Assembly (NCBI RefSeq): GCF_003265705.1
Contig: NW_020312828.1
Span: 56,213,701-56,277,700, forward strand
Reading direction: 5' to 3'
Source of the DNA: Callorhinus ursinus
Taxonomy: Eukaryota; Chordata; Mammalia; Carnivora; Otariidae
DNA length: 64,000 bases
Below the pieces are notes generated by a model. It worked only from the letters and a program-made list of their open reading frames with translations. It was not told the DNA's origin and searched no databases. Positions 22,794 to 33,800 of the stretch are shown piece after piece (position 1 is the stretch's first letter; each line of letters starts with the position of its first letter). The position numbers were made by a program, and so were the translations under genes.

Positions 22794-23240
22794 AATAAAA
22801 GAAAGGATAAAAACCATATGATCCTCTCAGTAGATGCAGAAAAAGCATTTGACAAAACACAGCATCCATTCTTAATAGATAGAGGGAACATATCTCAACA
22901 TTATAAAGACCACCCTTCCAAGTACTAACCAGGCCCAACCCTGCTTAGCTTCCAAGATCAGATGAGATCGGGCGCATTCAGGGTGGGATGGCCGGGCCAT
23001 ATACGAAAGATTCACAGCTAATATTATCCACAGTAGGGAAAAACTGAGAGCTTTTCCTCTAGAGTCAGGAACAAGACAGGGATGTCCACTCTCACCCTTG
23101 TTATTTAACATAGGACTGGAAGGCCTAGCATCAGCAATCAGATGACAAAAAGAAATAAAAGGCACCCAAATCAGCAAAGAAGTCTTTCACTATTTGCAGA
23201 CCACATGATACTCTATGTTGAAAACCTGAAAAATTCTACC
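22794..23240 (+). pseudogene. Middle L1 of the nest, inverted part: ORF2 reverse-transcriptase segment
   Basis: Sense ORF2 reverse-transcriptase sequence: [23 protein letters not shown] (open frame 22737-22928), then after an interruption 'gggaaaaactgagagcttttcc', 'tcaggaacaagacagggatgtccactctcacc' (the [11 protein letters not shown] motif) and 'ctatttgcagaccacatgatactc'. The catalytic FADD box would read FADH here. An 82-bp 5S rRNA fragment sits at 22913-22994. Its position next to the minus-strand 3' part suggests another 5'-inverted insertion, with the ORF2 stretch between the two halves missing. Confidence 0.82.
22913..22994 (-). pseudogene. 5S rRNA pseudogene fragment inside L1
   Basis: The minus strand matches vertebrate 5S rRNA from about nucleotide 6 to 87 of ~121. 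Over 82 bp I count six differences from the standard mammalian 5S sequence. Four of these are CpG-to-TpG/CpA changes, as expected for methylation decay. Plus-strand landmarks are aagtactaaccaggccc, ctgcttagcttcc and gagatcgggcgcattcaggg. The 5' ~5 and 3' ~34 nucleotides are missing, so it cannot be functional. There is no A-tail. The trinucleotide cca is present on both sides (22910-22912, 22997-22999). On either side the L1 sequence is continuous. Confidence 0.93.
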
Positions 23241-25243
23241 CATTTTTAAAAACATGCTGTTTTGTTGTTGAATTTTAGAGGCACCTAATATAGTCTGGAA
23301 TTAACCCTTTCATGTATATATTGTTTGCAGTTACTTTCTCCTATTCTGTAGGTGATGTTTTCACTCTGTTTATTGCTTCTTTATATGTACAGAAGTTTTT
23401 AAGTTTGGTGTAGTCGCATCTGCCTATTTTGTAGCCTGTGCTTTTGGTGTCATGTCCCAGAAATAATTGCCAAGACCAATGGCATGATGTGTTCCCCTGT
23501 TTTCTTCTAGGAGTTTAATAGATTCGTCTTATATTTAAATCTTTAATCCAACTTGAAGTATTTTTGTAAATGGTGTAAGGGTCCAACTTGATTCTTTTGC
23601 ATGTGAATATACAGTTTGACCAGCACCATTTGTTGCCAAGATTGTCTTTTCTCCATTGTGTAGTCCTCCTGCCCTTGCTAGAGATCATTTAGTCATATAT
23701 GAGTTAATTTATTTCTGAGCTATTTTCCATTGCTTTATAAATCCATCCTTCTTCCAGTACCACATCATCTTAATTATTCTTGCTTTGTTGTATGTTTTTA
23801 AATCTGGGAATATGAGGCCTCCATCTTTGTTCTTGCTCAAGATTTTGTTGTTGTGGTTTATTCCATACAAATTTTGGTATTTTTTTTTAAATATTTCTGC
23901 AAAAAATACCATTGGAATTTTGATAGGGATTGCATTGAATCTATAGATTGCTTTGCGTAGTATGAATATTTTAACAATACTGTGAGCCTGGGATGTCTTT
24001 CTGTTTGTGTCTTCTTTGATTTCTTTTAGCAGTATTTCCAGCTTTCAGTCTACAAGTCTTTTACCTCCTTGGTTAAGTTTATTCCTAAGTATTTCATCTT
24101 TTCTATTGTTACAGTAAATGGGATTGTTTTTTTAGCTCCCTAATAAGATTAGTAATTATACGTGTATAGGAATGAAACTGATTTCCGAGTGTTGATGCAA
24201 ATTGGCTGATTTTATTTATTGATTTTAAGAATGTTTTTGTGTAATCTTTAAGGTGTTCTATATATATATATGACCACGTCCTCTGAACAGAGAAGTTAAA
24301 TTCTTCATTTGTAAGTTGTATGCATTTTAATTTTTCTTTTTTGATTACTATGGCTAGAAACTTCTAGTACTAATAAATAGTATAACATCCTCCTCTTCTT
24401 CCTTACATTAAAGGAAAAGCTTTCAGTCTTTCTCCAATGAGTGTGAAATTTGCTGTGGATTTTATATACCTAATTTTTATTATATTTAGGTAATTTCCTT
24501 TGATTTCTAGTTTATTGAATATTTTTATAAACAAAGGATGTTGAATTTTGTAAATTACTTTTTCTGAATCTATTGAGATGATCATGTGTTTTTTGTCCTT
24601 CGTTACTGTAGTGTGTTGTATTAATTTTCATATGTTGAACCATCCTTGCATTCAAAGTATAAATCCCACCCAATCATGATCTGTGATTCTTTAAATTTGT
24701 TACTGAACTCAGTTTGCTAGAATTTTGTTGAGGATTTTTGTCTCAGTATTCATCAGGAATATTGGTCTGCAGTTTACTTGTTGTGTCTTTGTCTGATTTT
24801 GGTATAGGTTAATGATGGCTTCATAGAATAAATTTGGACGTATCTCTTCTTCTCCAGTTTTTGGAAGTTTGGGAAGGATTGATGTTAGTTCTTTTAAGTA
24901 TTTGGTAGAATTCTTCAGTGAAACCATGTGGTCCTGGGTTTTTATTGAGAGATTTTTATTTACTGCTTCAATAGCCTCCCTAGTTATAGGTCTATTAAGA
25001 TATTTTAAAATTTCTTTATGATTCAGCTTTGGCGGGATGTATGTTTCTAGGAGCTTATCCATTTCTTCTAGATTATCCAATTATTCATGTGTAACTGTTC
25101 ATAGTAGTTTCAAAATTCTTTTTATTTTTATGACATCAGTTGTAATGTTTCTACTTTCATTTCTAATTTTAAGTATTTCAGCCTTCTTTCTTATTTAGTC
25201 TGGGCAAGGGTTTGTTGGTTTTCTTGATCTTTTAAAAAAAATC
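23241..25243 (-). repeat. Old L1 (outer host of the nest), 5' part, minus strand
   Basis: The host L1 resumes in the same orientation as 19935-20552. Plus-strand complements include 'tacagaagtttttaagtttggtgtagtc', 'gttgtggtttattccatacaaattttgg', 'attgaatctatagattgctttgcgtag' and 'tgaaaccatgtggtcctgggttttt'. Minus-strand frames at 23709-23912, 24403-24585 and 24709-25080 translate to ORF2 pieces; the last has EEMDKLLETYIPPKLNHKEILKYLNRPIT and FYEAIINL with a degraded NYRPISLMN motif. Many frameshifts. The 5' end is lost at about 25243. Confidence 0.85.
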
Positions 25244-25643
25244 AACTCTGGGAGAGTGTTGTATAGGTATCAGGTTTTGTCCTGTTTTAATTTTATTTTT
25301 GTAGGTAAAGTCTCACTTATTTACTCAAGAGAATAGAGACTAAGGAAAACCACTGATTCAGTGTTAAAGCCAACTTTCACTTTATGATCTGTGTCTTGGG
25401 AGGTTACTATTTCCTTTGAGGAAATATGGAAGCAAAAATATTTTTAATCTAAAGATATGGTTCTTTATGCAATTAAATATTACCTGCAGTTCCAGTTAAA
25501 TGTTAATACCTGTTAATTAGAATGTCTGATGTTGAGGCTCTGGAGAATTTGCATTTTAAATAATTTAAAAAATCATATATTTTAAATCATCTCATAAATA
25601 TTTTTACACTTAAAAAACACTCTTGCCGAAGTCCAAGATAAAG
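25244..25643. other. Unique stretch
   Basis: No repeat or gene recognised. Confidence 0.4.
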
Positions 25644-25860
25644 ATTTATTCTGAGGGCGCCTGGGTGGCTCAGTCGTTAAGCGTCTGCCTTCGGCTCAGG
25701 TCATGATCCCAGGGTCCTGGGATCGAGTCCCACATCAGGCTCCCTGCTTGGCGGGAAGCCTGCTTCTCCCTCTCCCACTCTCCCTGCTTGTGTTTCTTCT
25801 CTTGCTGTCTCTCTCTGTTAAAAAATAAATAAAATCTTAAAAAAAAATATTTATTCTGAG
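25644..25860 (+). repeat. Carnivore SINE with 12-bp target duplication
   Basis: Full-length copy (25656-25848): cgcctgggtggctcag head, tRNA-like part with gggatcgagtccc B-box, CT-rich region, aataaat tail and A-run. The direct repeat atttattctgag lies at 25644-25655 and 25849-25860. It belongs to the subset with 'cagtcgttaagc' and 'gcgggaagcctg'. Confidence 0.96.
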
Positions 25861-26504
25861 AAATTGCATGGGTGGAGTCTTATTCTTTCATAAAAGAGAT
25901 AGGAACCTTTTTTCCTAGTAAAAACCACAACAATATTGAATGATATTGTTGAAATTTTTCAACTTAGAACTCTTTTAGGAAATACAACTAATATTCTACT
26001 CTAAGCTTTATGTATTTAATGAGACTTTTTTTGCAATGGAAGACTGGAGGAGACCAGAAAGAATGTCTTAAGATAGAATGGGTTAAAAAATAAATGAGAG
26101 GACGGCTTGATTGTTAGCAAGTAAATGTATTGGTGAATCAAATTCTGTGGGATTCTTGCTGAGTTTAGCACACTAGGCTTAAAGAAGATCATTAGGTTGG
26201 TTGCCCTTTAAGAAGGTCTTTGTCCTTTTGTTGTTCTCTTCTCTTTTCATAGAAATTTGCTCATTTCTGTTAAAGAAGAGAGGTGGGGAGTAGGATCATA
26301 CCTCTCATGAAAGCCTCACTATAAGCCTGTAGTTCAGAGTGATATAATCAAGAGGAAAGACATAACAAAAAAATAGTTGGATTCATAATTAGTGTCCCTG
26401 CCTAGGAAGTGTGTTATCTAAAACTATGTATAAACTTTAATAGGATGCCAATACTTGTTGGCTACACTTTTAAAGTTTATTTACAATTTGATCACTTCTT
26501 GACA
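25861..26504. other. Unique stretch
   Basis: No gene or repeat recognised. Confidence 0.4.
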
Positions 26505-27217
26505 GCCTTACTGAAACAACCTCATCAAGATGTGTGTGTGTCTCAGATTATTACAGTATCTCTTAACTAGCCCACTTCTTTTTCACTGTACCCTGATCAT
26601 TTACCCCAGCCATTCATAAAAGTGTATCTGGTGTTCTTGTTATAATACAAGTGAGATCATACCACTATTCTAATGAACAACTTTCATTTGTTTCCCAGCA
26701 CACTCAAAAATAAAGGCCAAAGTCCTTAGTATGGTTTATAGGGCTATATATGACTCTCTCTCCTCCTTACCTTATGGCTTTACTCTTTACTCTTTTTCTT
26801 CTCAGCTCCAACATTAATGGCGCCCTTGTGGTTCCTGGAACTTTGTCAGGCATGCTCCTGATTTGAATGTTCAAAGTTGCACTTCTCTTGCTTTTAACCT
26901 ACATCCACTAACTTTCATTTCCTTTAGGTATTTATTTAAAAAATAACCTTCTTAGTGAGTTTTTTTCTTGGTACTCTATCCAAAACTCCAAACATTCAAC
27001 ATTTCCTATGCCCTTCCTCACTTAACTGTTTATCCTCTTTGTTACTTTTCCCTATGCAATATATTTTAATTATTTATTACGTTTGCATATACATCCCATT
27101 AGAAAGCAAACTCCACGAGAACAGGGTTTTCTGTTTTGATTTGTTCTCCGCTGTATCCCCAGCAATTAAAAGTTCTTGGCACACAGTAGGAGCTTAATAA
27201 ATAATTATTAAGTGATT
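26505..27217 (+). repeat. L2 LINE, 3' part, plus strand
   Basis: The diverged L2 order is clear: 'aataaaggccaaagtccttagtatgg', 'ccaacattaatggcgcccttgtggttcctgg', 'agaaagcaaactccacgagaacaggg', 'gctgtatccccagcaatt' and finally 'cttggcacacagtaggagcttaataaataattatt', the L2 3' end. Open frame 26955-27197 is an artefact of this repeat. Confidence 0.88.
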
Positions 27218-27544
27218 TAAAACTATAAGATCTATTCTTTTAAAGAGCTAATAGAATGGCTTCTGTAATGCTTAGAACAGCAAGAATGTTGTTGCCAGTA
27301 AATACCTTAAATTGAAAAGAAAATTGTACACCTTCCATAGAAGTGGAAGAAAATAGTAATTCTAGAGTTGCTTTATTCTAAGACTTAACAATAATCTCAA
27401 GAACCCAAACTATTTCCATTTCTCCATGTTGCCATAATTGGCTTTTTGATGGCTTCTGTTATATTTGTTCACTTCTTGATCAAAACATTGCTGTGTTGAC
27501 AACAATGTCTAGGGGCCTTAAATGAGCTCTTTATTCCTGTACTA
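27218..27544. other. Unique stretch
   Basis: No gene or repeat recognised. Confidence 0.4.
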
Positions 27545-27744
27545 ATGTTATTTTTTTTAAAGATTTTATTTATTTATTAGAGAGACAGAGAGAGAACATG
27601 AGCAGGGGCGAGGGGCAGAGGCAGAAGCAGACTCCTCACTGAGCAGGGAGCCCAATGTGGGACTTGATCCCAGGACCCCAGGATCATCACCTGAGCTGAA
27701 GGCAGATGCTTAACCGACTGAGCCACCCAGGCGCCCCATGTTAT
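27545..27744 (-). repeat. Carnivore SINE, minus strand, with 7-bp target duplication
   Basis: Reverse SINE at 27552-27737: T-run, 'gattttatttatttattagagagacagagag', 'gggacttgatcccaggacc', ending 'gccacccaggcgcccc'. The direct repeat atgttat is at 27545-27551 and 27738-27744. Confidence 0.94.
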
Positions 27745-28299
27745 CTTCTGTGTAGAGAAAAAGTGTAAGTAGGAAGTCTAGTATGGAAGACATTGCATAT
27801 TTAGAGCAGAGAAGCACTGGAGCCAGCTTGGACTGGTAGGTTTACAACTGAACTAGAGAAAAGTGAAAGGATTTGCAACTTAGTTTGTGGGTAGAAATCA
27901 TAGGGCAGACTAATGGGATCAACTGTGGAAGAGGAGAGAATTTGAGGATCTAAGATGTCTCCTTTCTTGTTTATATTTGTGTCTTTGAGCAATTGGATAG
28001 AGATACAAATTGGATAGAGATACCATTTACAGAAGAAGGTTTACCATTTACATTAAGAAGGCTTGGAAAGAATAACTCTTAAGTCCTTCATGTATGTGTG
28101 CATATATATGAAATATGATAAGCCAATCATTTTAACCACTGTTCAATAGAAAAAACTCTGTCAACTACATAAAACAATCTTAAAAGGTTGTAGAATCATA
28201 TTTGTCAATTATATGCAGACAGTAATTCAAGTTATTTTGTTCAGACATTAATACCAGCCATTTTGTTTTTTAAGTACTTGGATGATTATTGATTTGCTT
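27745..28299. other. Unique stretch with two short tandem duplications
   Basis: At 27991-28024 the unit aattggatagagatac is repeated twice. Directly after it, taccatttaca-type units (28021-28052) are also doubled with divergence. No gene. Confidence 0.5.

Positions 28300-28328
<29 letters not shown>
28300..28328 (+). repeat. (GT)n microsatellite
   Basis: About 22 bp of pure gt followed by gtatgtgtg, just before an L1 3' end. Confidence 0.9.
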
Positions 28329-28330
<2 letters not shown>

Positions 28331-28334
28331 AAAG

Positions 28335-30540
28335 CATTTTATTTATTCATTTTTCATTTTAAGTTTTTATTTAAATTCCAGTTAACATACAGTGTAATAT
28401 TAGTTTCAGGTATAGAATTTAGTGGTTCATCACTTACATACAACACCCAGTGCTGATCACAAAAGTGCCCTCCTTAATACCCATCACCCATTTAACCATC
28501 CTCCAGCCCACCTCCCCTCCAGCAACCCTCAGTTTGTTCTCTATAGTTAAGAGTCTATTTTATGGTTTGCCTCTCATTTTTCCCCCCCTATATTCATCTA
28601 TTTTGTTTCTTAAATTCTAAATATGAATGAGATCATAAGGTATTTGTCTTTCTCTGATGGACTTATTTCAATTAGCATAATACACTCTAGCTTCATCTAC
28701 ATCATTGCAAATAGAAAGATTTCATTCTTTTTATGGCTGAGTAATATTCCATTGTGTGTGTGTGTGTACCACTTGTTCTTTATCCATTCATCAGTTGATG
28801 GACATTTGGGTTCTTTCCAGAATTTGGCTATTGTTGATAATACTGCTATAAACATCAGGGTGCATATATTCATTCAAATCAGTATTTTTGTATCCTTTAG
28901 GTAAATACCTAGTAGTGCAATTGCTGGAAAATAAGTTAGTTCTAACTTTTTTTTAAAGATTTTATTTATTTATTAGAGAGAGAGAGCACAGAAGGAGAGT
29001 GAAAGTGAGAGGGAAGAAGCACACTCCCCACTGAGCAGAGAGCCAGATGCGGGGCTTGATCCCAGGACCCTGAGATCATGATCTGAGCCAAAAGCAGACG
29101 CTTAACCAACTGAGTCACCCAGGCGCCCCAGATTAATTCTATTTTTAACTTTTTGAGGAACTTCCATATTATTTTCCAGAGTGGCTGCACCAAAGTTTCT
29201 ATTCCCGCCAACTGTATAAGAGAGTTCCCCTATCTCTACATCCTCACCAACATCCGTTGTTTCCTGAGTTATTAATTATAGCCATCTGACATGTGAGGGG
29301 ATATCTCGTTGTAGTTTTGATTTGTATTTCCCTAATGATGATTGATATTGAACATCTTTTTTCATGTGTCTGTTAGCTATCTGTATGTCTTCTGTGGAAA
29401 AATGTCTACTCATGTCTTTTCTCCATTTCTCAGCTGGATTATTTCTTTTTTGGATGTTGAGTTTGGTAAGTTCTTTATAGATTTTGGATACTAACCCTTT
29501 ATCAGATATGTCATTTGCAAATATCTTCTCCTACTCCAGACTCTCTTTTAGTTTTGTTGATTGTTTCCTTCACTGTGCAGAAGATTTTTATCTTAATGAA
29601 GTCCCAGTAGTTCATTTTTGCTTTTGTTCCCCTTTTTTCCAGAGATTGTCTAATAAGAAGTTGCTACAACTGATGTCAAAGAGGTTGCTGCCTGTGTTCT
29701 CCTCTAGGATTTTGATGGTTTCCTGTCTCACATTTAGGTCTCTCATCCATTTTGAGTTTATTTTTGTATATGGTATAAGAAAGTGGTCCAGTTTCATTCT
29801 TCTTCATGTGGCTTTCCAATTTTCCCAACAACATTTGTTGAAGAGACTTTTTTTCCATTAGATATTCTTTCCTGCTTTGTTAAAGATTAGTTGACCATAC
29901 AGTTGAGTGATTTCTGGGTTTTCTATTCTGGTCCATTGATCTATGTGTCTGTTTTTATGCCAGTACCATAATGTCTTGATGACTACAGCTTTGTAATAGA
30001 GCTTGAAGTCTGGAATTTACTTCCTCCCTCTTTGCTTTTCTTTTCCAAGATTGCTTTGGTTATTTGGTAGGCTTTTGTGATTCCATACAAATTTTAGAAT
30101 TGTTTGTTCTAGCTCTGTGAAAAATGCTGGTGCTATTTTGAGAGGGATTGCATTAAATCTGTAGATTGCTTTGGGTAGTAGAGACATTTTAACAATATTT
30201 GGTCTTCCAGTCCATGAGCATGGAATGTTTTTCCCTTTCTTCATCTTCTTCAATTTCATCTTCAATTTCTTTCATAAGTGTTCTGTAGTTTTCAGGGTAG
30301 AGATCTTTTACTTCTTTGGTTAGGTTTATTCCTAGGTATATTATGGTTTTTGGTGCAGTTGTAAATGGGATCGATTCCTTGATTTCTATTTCTGCTGCTT
30401 CATTATTGGTGTATAGAAATGCAACAGATTTCTGTATATTGATTTTGTAACCTGTGACTTTTACTGAATTTGTGTATCAGTTCTAGCAATTTTTTGGTGG
30501 AGTCTTTCAGGTTTTCTATGTAGAGTATCCTGTTGACTTG
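28335..30540 (-). repeat. 5'-truncated L1, minus strand, interrupted by a SINE
   Basis: The plus strand runs from the 3'UTR complement ('acacccagtgctgatcac', 'ctccagcaaccctcagtttg') into ORF2. It passes 'cattgtgcag'-type landmarks, 'gaagtcccagtagttcatttttgc', 'tggtctgtttttatgccagtaccat', and 'ttggtcttccagtccatgagcatgg'. It ends at about 30540 after 'tctatgtagagtatcctgttgacttg'. Minus frames (29612-29797, 29676-29858, 30017-30265) are shifted ORF2 pieces, so the copy is dead. About 2.0 kb of L1 excluding the SINE. Confidence 0.88.
28936..29141 (-). repeat. Carnivore SINE nested in L1, minus strand
   Basis: The SINE at about 28947-29129 interrupts the L1 between 'gttagttctaac' and 'attaattctatttttaac'. 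The near-identical ttagttcta (28936-28944) and ttaattcta (29133-29141) are the target duplication with one mismatch. The SINE is therefore younger than the L1. Confidence 0.93.
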
Positions 30541-31899
30541 CTTTTATAAATTAGAGTGAGACAAATAAAATAGAAAGGAAATTTAAATTAAAACTTAGAA
30601 TTATTTTATGAGATTCATTCACCTCTAGTTCCCAGGGAGGGAATGAAATTAGAAGCTTGGAGTTGCAGAGTGTGTCACAACAGGTGTCCTTAGCTCTCAC
30701 TTCACAAAAAGTAGTAAAACCAGGAAATCTCATTCTATAAAATCTGGATGCAGTTTTCTGAAATCCACTATATATGTTTGTTTAAACAAATTTTTCATTA
30801 AAACTACTAATTTTGCATAAATGAGAATTAAAATATTCCATTAGATTTTCTTATTGATAGAACTATAAATTAAAAAAATTATACATTTGTCTTTTTATGT
30901 ATGGGTTGGGAGGGGCATTAACCTAAACCAGGCTTCAACACATAGCATGGCATATACTTTCAGATGTGTGTGTTAGAAAAGTTAATATTTTTACATAAGC
31001 ATCATGATATAGCTTTCCCTGGTATCAACATTTATTTTTCTCTTTTATTTCACACCTGAAAAACTAGAGTTACTTTACATCAAATGCTATTCAGTGGTTT
31101 TTCAATATTATTGTGTATGTGCAAAATGCTCATCAGGGACTAGTTTTACTAAAGATAACTATCCTGTAAATGCCTATATCTATACTGAAGGAAAAGAACT
31201 ATGGTCACACAGTGAAAACACTTATTTCTAAATTATGTTTAATGGATTATTATCATAGCAAGTAACCAATAAAAATTTGCCCCAATATATCTTATTCCTT
31301 CTATATTTTTTTAATCTAAAAGTCCATGTGATTTTAAATGGCCCAAACGGTCAGTCACATTTTTTTAAGGGCCCTGAAATTTCCTTATGATACAAATGAA
31401 AACCGAACATGTTCTTTAGTAATTAACTCCCTTCACTTCTAAAATTGTTACACTAAGTCCAGACACATTTGCTCCCTTCATAGCTGTAAACACATTTTAG
31501 TACAGTGTGAGTAATTTTGTTTCATATAAGTCATATGTCAAAGGATTATTAAACAAAACGCAAGGGCATGCATATGACTCAATTTTATTTAAATCCACCT
31601 CCTCCAGCCCCTCTTCCTTTGGAAAAAAAAAATGGCATTTTAAACTCCCTCTTGCTCGTCCACTATATTCTCTTATTAACACGATGATAAGAATAACACT
31701 AAGGAACCCAGTGGCGGTAATGGTGGCTGGAGTGGTAGCAATCACATTTATAAAATGTATGAAGCCAGAAAGTGTAACTAACTGCATAATACTTGCTGTG
31801 TATGTTGCTAAATTGTGTGTGGATTACAAAAAGAAAAAAGATGTCACAGTGAGGTTCAGTGAATATATCTGAAATGATGGCACTTATTTCCCAACTATT
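30541..31899. other. Unique stretch; contains an unexplained 121-codon ORF
   Basis: No repeat recognised. The plus frame 31507-31872 has 121 codons and a weakly hydrophobic middle, with an overlapping 96-codon minus frame (31497-31787). I recognise no domain, and there is no splice or promoter context. Most likely non-coding. Confidence 0.4.
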
Positions 31900-32135
31900 A
31901 ACTAAGATCCTACTATGTGTTTAGATACAAAATAAGGATAAGAAACAGGCAGTATCCACCGATTACATGGCATTTAATCTTATTTCACCCTACTTCATCT
32001 TCACTACAACCCTTCAGATTCTTACAATGTATCCGTTTTACTGGCAAAATCATCATGGCCCAGCTGATATCTGGCATATTATTGGAGACAGAAAACATGG
32101 TCCCAATAACTCAAGCTCTGCCTGGTTCTAAGGCC
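31900..32135 (-). repeat. MIR-like SINE, minus strand, degraded
   Basis: The complement of MIR is suggested by 'gatcctactatgtgtttagatac', 'catttaatcttatttcaccctacttcatcttcactacaaccc', and 'tgtatccgttttactggcaaaatcatcatgg' in the right order. Divergence is high, so the subfamily is open. Confidence 0.55.
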
Positions 32136-33065
32136 ACAGTTATTGTTCTACAGTTTCATTGTGTCTGTTTTTCAGTGGTTTTAGCAGCTTGCCTTCTTAT
32201 TTACTCCTTCTGAATGCTTTTCCGTAGGAAATAGTCTAGAATCATAGTCCCTGTGGGCTGTGGGAGGATGTCCTCTTTAATTAGAGCCCTGGAGCTTGCT
32301 GTCCAAGAGCTTTCTCTGTGTTATCTTCTCTACTGTGTTGTGGACTGCTCATCCAATTGTTGGTTCATATGGCAAATGAATATTAAACAACTTGAATTTT
32401 ATACTTTGCTCTTTAGACCTATGAGATTAATACATAGGATAAACATGAGATTTAGGAGATACGTACCTGAATTATATTAGTAAAAGCAAGCAACATGAAA
32501 TATGAAAGAAGAAAAAGGGGGATGTTTATCTCCAGTTTCATGTAAGACTCCCAGTGTTGGTGGGAAGGGATTTTTTACTCTTGACCCTGGTTATAAGGCA
32601 TCCTCCATTTCTTCTTTTACTGAGGGAGCAAGTCCTGGGCCAGAGTTCAGCCAATAAACCTGGAAAAGAAGGGGAAAGAGTGGTGGCTCTTCTCTCATTA
32701 CATTGCTCAAATACTGGCCTATTAAATCAACAACTCTGCTTTAGCTCCTCTCCATTGACAAATTCAGTCCTCTGATTTTTTAATTTTTATGAAATAAAAG
32801 AGTAATCAAAATTATATGAATTAAACCTAACCATATATTTGTATCCATATTTCAAAAGAAATCTCTAATAATAATATTACTCAATTAAAAACTGGAGAAT
32901 TTCCTTTAATCTGTGATTTTTTTGTGTATGAATATCATAAACTCAAATGTTCCCATCAATTAATTGTAAACTCCTTAAAACAGACCAATGAAACACCATA
33001 TAAGGTCCCAAATTAATTGTTTTAACACACATGTAATTATCTTTTAGATATCTTTTAGATTCACA
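32136..33065. other. Unique stretch
   Basis: No identified repeat. The frames at 32253-32480 (75 codons) and 32554-32775 (73 codons) have no recognisable homology. Confidence 0.4.
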
Positions 33066-33800
33066 AAATTTTTCCTGACATTGGGGATAAAGCAGGGAAA
33101 TATACCCAATTCCTATTCTCATGGAGCACAGTAGAGACAATGAATTAATATACATACATGTCAGGTGAAAAGCATTATGGGGAAAAATAAGGCAGGATAA
33201 GAAAAACAGTATGTGGGGCACCTGGGTGGCTCAGTCGTTAAGCATCTGCCTTCAGCTCAGGTCATGATCCCAGGGTCCTGGGATCGAGCCCCGCATCGGG
33301 CTCCCTGCTCCTCGGGAAGCCTGCTTCTCCCTCTCCCACTCCCTCTGCTGGTGTTCCCTCTCTCACTGTGTCTCTCTCTGCCAAATAAATGAATAAAATC
33401 TTTAAAAAAAAAAAAAGGAAAAAGAAAAACAGTATGTGGTAAGGGTGCAGTAGTATGGGAGTGGAGGCTGCTAATTTATCCAGGCTGCTCAAAGAGGGCT
33501 TCTGTAAGCAGATGTCATTTGAGAGTAAACATGGAGGTTGAGAGAATGAGTTATATGGAAGTGTGAGGCATGAACTGTGTACACTGAGGCAACAGGGTGA
33601 AGGACTTGAGGTGGGAGCACAGCTGGAGTCCAAATACAACCAGAAGACCAGCCTACGCAGAGCACAGGGAGCAGGAATCGGTAGAAAACAAGATGTAAAA
33701 GGCAAGGGAGAGTGACACCTACTGAGGGGCACTGTACTTCCTAGTGAGGACTTTGAGAAACCTTCCCAAATGAGGAAAGATGTGTCAGCCAGAGGGCCAG
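33066..33800 (-). repeat. L2 LINE, minus strand, split by a SINE
   Basis: Left part (33066-33216): 'acattggggataaagcagggaaatatac', 'cctattctcatggagcacagtagagac', 'gcattatggggaaaaataaggcagg'. Right part (33440-33800): 'gctcaaagagggcttctgtaagcagatgtcatttgagag', 'caacagggtgaaggacttgaggtggg', 'gagggccagtctggctgctgg'. These follow each other in reversed L2. The 156-codon minus frame 33262-33732 spans SINE plus L2 and is not a gene. Confidence 0.75.
33199..33439 (+). repeat. Carnivore SINE with 18-bp target duplication
   Basis: Full-length SINE at 33217-33421 with an A-run near 33403-33417. The perfect 18-bp direct repeat aagaaaaacagtatgtgg lies at 33199-33216 and 33422-33439. The long perfect repeat and little decay suggest a comparatively recent insertion. 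It shares 'cagtcgttaagc' and the 'cgggaagcctg' body with the copies at 2815 and 25656. Confidence 0.97.

Noticed and set aside
22652..22928. ORFs with poly-His/Thr or poly-Val/Cys runs
   Set aside because: They are translations of the (GT)n microsatellite within L1 DNA.
22913..22994. Functional 5S rRNA gene
   Set aside because: Both ends are missing (~5 nt at the 5' side, ~34 nt at the 3' side) and it has six substitutions, so it is only a fragment.
33262..33732. 156-codon minus-strand ORF
   Set aside because: It runs through a SINE into an old L2. The translation is that of the repeats.
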